NCBI GenBank assembly: GCA_031264645.1
Contig: JAISDR010000046.1
Location: forward strand, 1-5,010
Length of the DNA stretch: 5,010 nucleotides
From: Prevotellaceae bacterium
GTDB taxonomy: Bacteria > Bacteroidota > Bacteroidia > Bacteroidales > UBA932
Reading direction: 5' to 3'
Positions 1-3,686 of this stretch are shown here, piece by piece (the stretch's first letter is position 1; each line of letters starts with the position of its first letter). The notes under the pieces are model-generated. The model was not told where the DNA came from. It ran no database searches and was given only the letters and a program-made list of their open reading frames with translations. A program made the translations under genes and the position numbers.

Positions 1-564
1 GTCTTTTCCGTGATTGCCGTCCGTTCCGGTGATGGCTTGGAACAGGTGATTTTCTTCGGACTGTTCTACGATAACGGCTCCTGCCGCGTCGCCAAACAGG
101 ATGCAGGAAGTGCGGTCGGTAAAGTCCGTTACTTTGGATAGGGTTTCGGCGCCGAAAACCAGAACTTTTTTATGTGTACGGGCGGCAATCAGACCTTTTG
201 CCAGAATGATTCCGTATGTAAACCCTGCGCAGGCGGCGGAAATGTCCATTGTTCCGGCATTGGGTATCATTAACCGCGCCTGAACCTGACTCGCAACGCT
301 TGGCACGGACTGGTCGGGAGTACTTGTCGCCACAATGATGAAATCGACGTCCTTCAAGTCCTGATTATAATCCCGCGACAAATTGAACGCCGCCTTTACG
401 CACATGTCGCCTGTATATTCGTTTTCTGCCGCATAAAACCGGCGTTCTATGCCGGTTCTTTCTTTTATCCACCGGTCGGATGTGTCCAAATAAGCTTCAA
501 AAAAAGAGTTGCGGATTTCTTTTTCAGGATGATAAATTCCTATTGAACGGATTGTTGCTCCCAT
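1..564 (-). CDS. fabH: Beta-ketoacyl-ACP synthase III (FabH-type), C-terminus off window
   Basis: This thiolase-fold condensing enzyme would join an acyl-CoA primer to malonyl-ACP in the cytoplasm, the first condensation of type II fatty-acid synthesis or of a related lipid pathway. The visible part is the first 188 residues of a family of about 320. Residues 27-42 hold the family signature DTSDRWI-x2-RTGIERR, including Trp32 and Arg36, which bind CoA in E. coli FabH. The nucleophile is Cys112 in DISAACAGF, the same number as in E. coli. FGDAAGAV lies at about 154-161. The catalytic His and Asn fall beyond the left edge and cannot be checked. The ATG at 564-562 is the natural family start; no Shine-Dalgarno is visible. 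It lies 11 bp behind the TetR gene on the same strand, so the two are probably co-transcribed. It could be the housekeeping FabH or a paralogue dedicated to a special lipid; the fragment does not decide. Confidence 0.93.
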   Translation of the reverse strand, partial: MGATIRSIGIYHPEKEIRNSFFEAYLDTSDRWIKERTGIERRFYAAENEYTGDMCVKAAFNLSRDYNQDLKDVDFIIVATSTPDQSVPSVASQVQARLMIPNAGTMDISAACAGFTYGIILAKGLIAARTHKKVLVFGAETLSKVTDFTDRTSCILFGDAAGAVIVEQSEENHLFQAITGTDGNHGKD

Positions 565-575
565 AAGTTTTCAAA

Positions 576-1121
576 TTATATGTTCATTAAACTGTCCCGT
601 ATTGATTTGTACACGTCATTTTTCAGTATCCTGTTCATCAACAGGGCTGAAAGCATTGCCGAATGAATCATATACGCCTTTACTTTGGGCGATTCGGGAA
701 AGGAAAAAACATTCCCTCCCTTTCCTTTTTCCAATAAATCCGTAAGCCAGTCAAGTATGGCGTTGACTAATTGTTGCAGTTCCGTCTGCATGTTTTCCGG
801 GAGCGTGTCAAACGAAGGCGAGAGCGCTCCGACGATACATGCCCAATAATTATCGAGGAACCCGTCGTGCATCGTGAGGTACCTGACTAATTGTTGCCGG
901 TAATCCAGATTTGCCCAAAATTCTACGTTACTGTTGAACGCTGCCCTGTTCCTTTTGATTACTTCAACTCCCAAATCGGACTTCGAGGGGAAATAATAAT
1001 GAATGGCAGCATTCTTTATATTGAGCTTTTTGGAGATGTCGGCGTAGCTGAAAGCATTGTAACCAATGGATTTTATCAGTTCATTGGCGATATTGATTAT
1101 TTCTGTTCTTGTATCATTCAT
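576..1121 (-). CDS. TetR/AcrR-family transcriptional regulator
   Basis: A 181-residue protein of normal TetR length. The N-terminal DNA-binding domain covers about residues 1-50: a first helix with TEIINIANELIKSIGYNAFS, then the helix-turn-helix at about 26-45 (YADISKKLNIKNAAIHYYF) and the typical PSKSDL that opens helix 4. The remainder is a helical ligand-binding and dimerisation domain with no recognisable ligand signature. The start is fixed by the HTH spacing and by the promoter just upstream. It is followed after 11 bp by the FabH-type gene, so its ligand may be an acyl-CoA or fatty-acid-related molecule; that is inference from context. A perfect inverted repeat at 1143-1158 is the probable operator, which would make the regulator autoregulatory and co-regulate the downstream synthase. 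Confidence 0.93.
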   Translation of the reverse strand: MNDTRTEIINIANELIKSIGYNAFSYADISKKLNIKNAAIHYYFPSKSDLGVEVIKRNRAAFNSNVEFWANLDYRQQLVRYLTMHDGFLDNYWACIVGALSPSFDTLPENMQTELQQLVNAILDWLTDLLEKGKGGNVFSFPESPKVKAYMIHSAMLSALLMNRILKNDVYKSIRDSLMNI

Positions 1122-1125
1122 GCCG

Positions 1126-1133
1126 CAAAGATA
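1126..1133 (-). promoter_or_regulatory. -7 promoter box of the tetR-fabH unit
   Basis: On the minus strand the sequence reads TATCTTTG, an exact match to the Bacteroidota -7 consensus TAnnTTTG. No clear TTTG -33 box is present at the expected distance; that place is taken by the inverted repeat at 1143-1158. Only 4 bases separate the box from the ATG, so the transcript would start at or within a few bases of the start codon and be essentially leaderless. Confidence 0.65.
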
Positions 1134-1142
1134 TACATTTTT

Positions 1143-1158
1143 TACTTAGTAGTAAGTA
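1143..1158. promoter_or_regulatory. Probable TetR operator (inverted repeat)
   Basis: TACTTA-GTAG-TAAGTA is a perfect inverted repeat with 6-bp arms and a 4-bp spacer, the size and half-site style typical of TetR-family operators. It begins 9 bp upstream of the -7 box of the TetR gene, covering the place where the -33 element and spacer should be, so bound repressor would block the polymerase. Assignment to this regulator is inference from position. Confidence 0.65.
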
Positions 1159-1308
1159 TATTTGGAAAATATATCTGTTTCTGTGGGGGTTCAGCGCAAC
1201 AGCTTCCGGTTTTTTCACGTCCTGCAATACGCTCATTTGTTGAATGGCGTCCGATTTAGACTCCGTGTAAGTCGAAATTTTGATTTCAGGGTAGAAATAA
1301 AAAATGAT

Positions 1309-1339
1309 TTTGTCAATTTGGAAATTAGCGCTATTTTTG
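1309..1339 (+). promoter_or_regulatory. Orphan Bacteroidota-type promoter
   Basis: TTTG at 1309-1312 is followed after exactly 19 bp by TATTTTTG at 1332-1339, matching the Bacteroidota consensus TTTG-N19-TAnnTTTG. No convincing gene follows on the plus strand. The predicted start near 1345 lies about 10 bases before the inverted repeat at 1354-1398. The surrounding DNA is A/T-rich, so a chance match is possible. Confidence 0.4.
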
Positions 1340-1353
1340 TAGCGTAATTTTAT

Positions 1354-1398
1354 AACGACTGATAACTATTGCTGAATCGTTGCGGGTTGTCAGTCGTT
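1354..1398 (+). repeat. Long inverted repeat / RNA hairpin
   Basis: Arms AACGACTGATAAC (1354-1366) and GTTGTCAGTCGTT (1386-1398) pair over 13 positions, with a single G-U wobble on the plus-strand RNA, around a 19-base loop. A short T-rich stretch (TTTTCTATT) overlaps and follows the right arm. The structure could be the body or terminator of a small RNA from the promoter at 1309-1339, or the trace of a mobile element. Function is unknown. Confidence 0.6.
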
Positions 1399-1518
1399 TT
1401 CTATTGCGGTAATGCAATATTGCACTTTTTGCCCGCTGCCACGCAGTTCGCCAACGGTAAGTTTTATTTTCCCAAATTTTTCCCTCTCATATTCGAGTAT
1501 GAATATTTTTGAAAAACG

Positions 1519-1614
1519 CTAGCTTTTGACAAATTCGCTTTTAACAATAGCTTCCTCCAGTTCTTTGGAGACTGTCATGTATCTTGAGATATGTTTCACT
1601 ATTTCGTTTTCCAT
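1519..1614 (-). pseudogene. Possible Crp/Fnr-family regulator remnant (N-terminus only)
   Basis: The minus strand from the ATG at 1614 encodes 31 residues before a TAG stop. It begins MENEIVKHISRYM and continues with SKELEEAIVKSEFVKS. This resembles the opening helices of Bacteroidota Crp/Fnr-type regulators, which normally continue into a cyclic-nucleotide-like beta-barrel (a lysine/glycine-rich strand) and a C-terminal HTH. Neither follows: reading past the stop in the same frame gives 42 codons (1518-1393) without a recognisable domain, ending at a TGA inside the inverted repeat at 1386-1398. A promoter-like box lies about 115 bases upstream. The most likely reading is a truncated gene start joined to unrelated DNA; a genuine small protein or chance resemblance cannot be excluded. 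Confidence 0.35.
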
Positions 1615-1727
1615 TTTCTGCGATTTATCTGATTTATTTTACCTGATTTTCCATATTCCTTTGGTGGGCGATGCGATTTCTTTCTATTCATAACTCATTC
1701 ATATCAAATTCGATTTAATTTCCGCCG

Positions 1728-1735
1728 CAAAGGTA
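1728..1735 (-). promoter_or_regulatory. Promoter-like -7 box upstream of the Crp/Fnr remnant
   Basis: On the minus strand the sequence reads TACCTTTG and continues with CGGCGG, a match to TAnnTTTG. A TTTG -33 box is not evident at 19-21 bp. If active, it would transcribe towards the remnant at 1614-1519 with a leader of roughly 100 bases, and away from the hip operon. Confidence 0.4.
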
Positions 1736-1789
1736 AAAAATCCCCTGTAAAACGAACTGTGCCGGTACAATTTCATAGCAACGGCTTCC

Positions 1790-1830
1790 ATTCTAAACCC
1801 GTCAAATTCGACGAGTTTAGAATTCGGGTT
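1790..1830 (+). repeat. Hairpin region with two mutually exclusive folds
   Basis: Fold A pairs ATTCTAAAC (1790-1798) with GTTTAGAAT (1815-1823), then after one C/A mismatch CGTC (1800-1803) with GACG (1810-1813), leaving a 6-base loop. Fold B pairs AACCCG (1796-1801) with CGGGTT (1825-1830) and AATTC (1805-1809) with GAATT (1820-1824), with a 3-base bulge. The two share bases and cannot form together. No gene or known RNA family is recognisable here. Confidence 0.55.
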
Positions 1831-1908
1831 ATGCAGGTTATTTGAGCGATTTTAGACGTAATATGCAGCAGGAATCCGACGTTGTACGGAAAAGATATTA
1901 ACAGTAGT

Positions 1909-1932
1909 AAAATCACATTATAATATGATTTT
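1909..1932. promoter_or_regulatory. Probable HipB operator O1 (24-bp palindrome)
   Basis: Arms AAAATCA (1909-1915) and TGATTTT (1926-1932) flank the centre CATTATAATA. Apart from one C/A mismatched pair the whole 24 bp is a palindrome, which fits a dimeric HTH repressor such as HipB. It ends at the -33 region of the hip promoter. A close copy of its left part recurs at 1971-1985. Confidence 0.6.
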
Positions 1933-1935
1933 TGA

Positions 1936-1964
1936 TTGACAACATAAAAACTTTCATATCTTTG
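1936..1964 (+). promoter_or_regulatory. Promoter of the hipBST operon
   Basis: The -7 box is TATCTTTG (1957-1964), an exact TAnnTTTG match. Upstream, TTGACA at 1936-1941 and TTTG at 1931-1934 are candidate -33 elements, the first somewhat close and the second somewhat far from the usual 19-21 bp spacing. Transcription should start near 1970, giving a leader of about 15 bases before the hipB ATG. Confidence 0.7.
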
Positions 1965-1970
1965 CGCCCT

Positions 1971-1985
1971 AAATCACAATATAAT
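1971..1985. promoter_or_regulatory. Probable HipB operator O2
   Basis: AAATCACAATATAAT matches 14 of 15 bases of the operator sequence starting at 1910. It lies between the predicted transcription start and the hipB ATG, overlapping the start codon. It is less symmetric than O1. The two copies begin 61 bp apart, with the promoter between them. Confidence 0.5.
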
Positions 1986-2187
1986 GTTAGTAGAACAGTT
2001 AGGTGAAATCATTAAAGTCCGCAGAAAAGAATTGAAAATAACACAGCCACATTTGGCGGAACTGGCGGAAATAAGCACAAATACCTTGTACAGGCTGGAA
2101 CGCGGACAGGGAAATCCGTCGCTGGAAGTATTGGGTAAACTTGCCGAAGTACTGGGTATGGAAATTAAAATGGAAATAAAAATGTAG
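1984..2187 (+). CDS. hipB: HipB-like HTH antitoxin / operon repressor
   Basis: A 67-residue XRE/Cro-family protein. The HTH spans about residues 9-58, with the recognition part around ITQPHLAELAEISTNTLYRLERG followed by the family-typical NPSLEVLGKLAEVLGMEI. The C-terminal MEIKMEIKM fits the short beta strand by which HipB proteins dimerise. In HipBA and HipBST systems HipB binds the operator, represses the operon and bridges the kinase; in HipBST the neutralising role moves to HipS. It is the first gene of the operon, with palindromic operator candidates on both sides of its promoter. No Shine-Dalgarno is present. Its stop codon lies inside a strong hairpin that separates it from hipS. Confidence 0.9.
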   Translation: MLVEQLGEIIKVRRKELKITQPHLAELAEISTNTLYRLERGQGNPSLEVLGKLAEVLGMEIKMEIKM

Positions 2188-2211
2188 GGGCGACCTTTAC
2201 GGTCGCCCTTA
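2185..2211 (+). repeat. Strong hairpin starting at the hipB stop codon
   Basis: TAGGGGCGACC (2185-2195) pairs with GGTCGCCCTTA (2201-2211) around the loop TTTAC: 11 pairs including one G-U wobble, with an 8-bp perfect GC-rich core. There is no U-run behind it, so it is not a normal terminator. It may stabilise the hipB 3' end, slow ribosomes or polymerase before hipS, or be one copy of a dispersed palindromic repeat. The hipS Shine-Dalgarno (AAAAGGA, 2213-2219) follows immediately and stays outside the stem. Confidence 0.75.
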
Positions 2212-2212
2212 G

Positions 2213-2219
2213 AAAAGGA
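2213..2219 (+). promoter_or_regulatory. Ribosome binding site of hipS
   Basis: AAAAGGA ends 7 bases before the hipS ATG. It is the only clear Shine-Dalgarno in front of the five genes here, so hipS may be translated more efficiently than its neighbours. Confidence 0.6.
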
Positions 2220-2226
2220 TAAATAA

Positions 2227-2553
2227 ATGAGAAAAGCAGAAATATATCGCAATGGAAAACTGGCAGGGATTCTCACGGAAGAAAGTCATGACAGGTACAC
2301 TTTTTGCTATGAAAACGCTTATTTTGCCGACAGCAGACAACCGCCGGTCAGTTTGACGCTTCCCAAAACACAGCAGGAATATGAGAGTAACTGTCTGTTT
2401 CCCTTTTTTTTCAATATGTTGAGCGAAGGCGTAAACCGCAAACTGCAATGTACGCAATTAAGAATTGACGAAAATGATAATTTCGGACTGCTTACGGCAA
2501 CAGCGCAACATGACGCCACAGGAGCAATAACCGTCAAACCGATAATAAAATGA
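2227..2553 (+). CDS. hipS: HipS-like protein: stand-alone HipA N-terminal subdomain
   Basis: A 108-residue protein that corresponds to the N-terminal subdomain of HipA (the Couple_hipA region), present here as a separate gene. Family features are the opening AEIYRNGKLAGIL, the VSLTLP strand at 41-46 and the LFPFFFNMLSEGVNRK helix at 57-72. HipS of E. coli O127 has about the same size and acts as the antitoxin by pushing a conserved tryptophan into the active site of HipT. This protein contains no tryptophan, so either another residue does that job (aromatic and bulky residues cluster at 59-65) or inhibition works differently. It has a good Shine-Dalgarno, and its TGA overlaps the hipT ATG by 4 bases, which indicates translational coupling. 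A frameshifted hipA was considered and is unlikely, because hipT has the usual N-terminus of its family. Confidence 0.85.
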   Translation: MRKAEIYRNGKLAGILTEESHDRYTFCYENAYFADSRQPPVSLTLPKTQQEYESNCLFPFFFNMLSEGVNRKLQCTQLRIDENDNFGLLTATAQHDATGAITVKPIIK

Positions 2554-3557
2554 ATATGGAGAGTATAAAATATTGTCCCGGGACACTGGCGGAAGGCTTT
2601 GACACATACAGCCCAAGCTGCCTGCGGAATTTGTTTAACGGCAAAAAAGTAAGTCATGTTCTGCCTTATGAGCCGCCGGAGCAAAACGAAGCAGTAGCCG
2701 AACTGTTTATGGAAAATCGCAGGCGCATATCCATTTCCGGCGTCCAGGAAAAATTAAGCCTGCTGCTGGAAAAAAACGCACTTCGCTTAACGCAGGAGGG
2801 AGAACAGGGGACATACATACTGAAACCCATCCCGCGGGATTTAAAGAAAGTCGGACAGGTACCCGCCAACGAGCATTTAACCATGCAAATAGCGAAGCAG
2901 GTTTACGGAATAAACACCGCCGAAAATGCAGTGATATTTTTTAAGGACGGAACGCCGGCATATATTACCAGGCGTTTTGATGTAAAAAAAGAGGACGGGA
3001 AATGGGGAAAGGAAGACTTTGCTTCTTTGGCCGGAAAAACGAAAGACAATGCCGGAGCTGATTTCAAGTACGATTACAGTTACGAAGAAGCAGGTTTACT
3101 GATAAAAAAATACGTGCCTGCATGGAGGGTTGAAATGGAAAAATATTTTGCGATGGTTGTGTTTGGCTACCTTTTTTCAAATGGCGACGCGCATTTAAAA
3201 AACTTTTCATTACTGGAATCATCAGTCGGAGATTACCTGTTAAGTCCTGCTTATGATTTAATCAATACCCGCTTACATGTTGATGACAGCGATTTTGCGC
3301 TGAACAGGGGGCTTTTCGCAGACGATTATAAAAGCGAAACATATAAAAAGAAAGGTCATGCAGGCAAAACGGATTTCATCGAACTGGCGAGAAGGACAGG
3401 AATTGCAGAGAATCGAACAGGAAAACTGTTATCTCGTTTTTTAGAAAAACATTCTCTCGTTGAAACACTGGTAAAACGTTCCTTTTTGTCGGAAGCCAGT
3501 AAGCGGGGCTATTATTTAATGTACGAAACGAGATTGAATTCATTGCTCGAAAAATAA
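2550..3557 (+). CDS. hipT: HipT-like Ser/Thr kinase toxin (HipA C-terminal kinase)
   Basis: A 335-residue HipA-fold kinase without the N-terminal subdomain, which is encoded by the preceding gene. HipA-type toxins phosphorylate aminoacyl-tRNA synthetases (HipA acts on GltX, O127 HipT on TrpS) and so stop translation; the target here is unknown. The kinase core looks intact: gly-rich loop ISISGVQEK at 60-68, nucleotide-binding Lys92 in YILKP, a likely partner Glu108 in ANEH, catalytic loop NGDAHLKN at 211-218 with Asp213 and Asn218, and the metal-binding Asp236 in SPAYDLINT. Ser61 and Ser63 correspond to the two autophosphorylated serines of O127 HipT. The N-terminus (CPGTLAEGF then TYSPSC) and C-terminal SFLSEASKRGYY are family-like. 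The start at 2550 overlaps the hipS stop (ATGA); Met3 is an alternative. The gene is probably expressed only with hipS. Confidence 0.9.
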   Translation: MNMESIKYCPGTLAEGFDTYSPSCLRNLFNGKKVSHVLPYEPPEQNEAVAELFMENRRRISISGVQEKLSLLLEKNALRLTQEGEQGTYILKPIPRDLKKVGQVPANEHLTMQIAKQVYGINTAENAVIFFKDGTPAYITRRFDVKKEDGKWGKEDFASLAGKTKDNAGADFKYDYSYEEAGLLIKKYVPAWRVEMEKYFAMVVFGYLFSNGDAHLKNFSLLESSVGDYLLSPAYDLINTRLHVDDSDFALNRGLFADDYKSETYKKKGHAGKTDFIELARRTGIAENRTGKLLSRFLEKHSLVETLVKRSFLSEASKRGYYLMYETRLNSLLEK

Positions 3558-3575
3558 ATGCGCAAAAATACAAAA

Positions 3576-3595
3576 CGGGGGACTGTCCGATTTTT
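3576..3595 (+). terminator. Weak terminator candidate after hipT
   Basis: CGGG (3576-3579) can pair with TCCG (3586-3589, one G-U) around a 6-base loop, followed by ATTTTTAT. The stem is short, so termination may be partial. It is the only candidate between hipT and the peptidase promoter. Confidence 0.3.
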
Positions 3596-3608
3596 ATATT
3601 AATTATCA

Positions 3609-3639
3609 TTTGCTTTTTCATGCGAAAACCATAGATTTG
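3609..3639 (+). promoter_or_regulatory. Promoter of the cysteine peptidase gene
   Basis: TTTG (3609-3612), exactly 19 bp, then TAGATTTG (3632-3639) matches the Bacteroidota consensus. The start point would be near 3645, giving a leader of about 40 A/T-rich bases before the ATG at 3687. This makes the peptidase an independent unit and not a fourth gene of the hip operon. Confidence 0.7.
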
Positions 3640-3686
3640 CGGTTTCTTACAGCACATCATTCTGTGTCATTTAACCAAATAATATC

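Larger units (their letters stand above)
1122..1983. other. 862-bp intergenic region without an intact gene
   Basis: No frame on either strand gives a protein I recognise at full length. The region is A/T-rich and contains, from left to right: the tetR promoter and operator; a plain stretch at about 1160-1305 in which I see nothing; a promoter-like pair running into an inverted repeat (1309-1398); a Crp/Fnr-like gene fragment on the minus strand (1519-1614) with a promoter-like box at 1728-1735; a double-hairpin region (1790-1830); and the hip operators and promoter (1909-1985). The mixture suggests an old recombination or decay site between the lipid unit and the toxin-antitoxin operon. Confidence 0.6.

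Noticed and set aside
891..1259. Plus-strand open frame of 122 codons
   Set aside because: It lies mostly antisense to the TetR gene, has no domain or promoter, and its composition is that of a mirror frame.
1162..1347. Plus-strand open frame of 61 codons in the intergenic region
   Set aside because: No ribosome binding site, no promoter box upstream and no recognisable motif.
1413..1424. Perfect 12-bp palindrome TGCAATATTGCA
   Set aside because: No promoter, partner site or gene close enough to give it meaning; likely chance in A/T-rich DNA, and too small to form an RNA stem with a loop.
2185..2211. Hairpin after hipB as an intrinsic terminator
   Set aside because: No U-run follows, and the downstream hipS and hipT genes depend on read-through.
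2319..2684. Minus-strand open frame of 121 codons across the hipS/hipT junction
   Set aside because: Antisense to two well-supported genes and without family features.
2227..3557. hipS and hipT as a single hipA broken by a frameshift
   Set aside because: The overlap is a clean ATGA, hipS has its own Shine-Dalgarno, both lengths match the split family, and HipT starts with the N-terminal segment usual for stand-alone HipT proteins.
3620..3646. GAAAACC/GGTTTC inverted repeat before the peptidase gene
   Set aside because: Needs a bulge, has a 10-base loop, and overlaps the much better supported promoter box.
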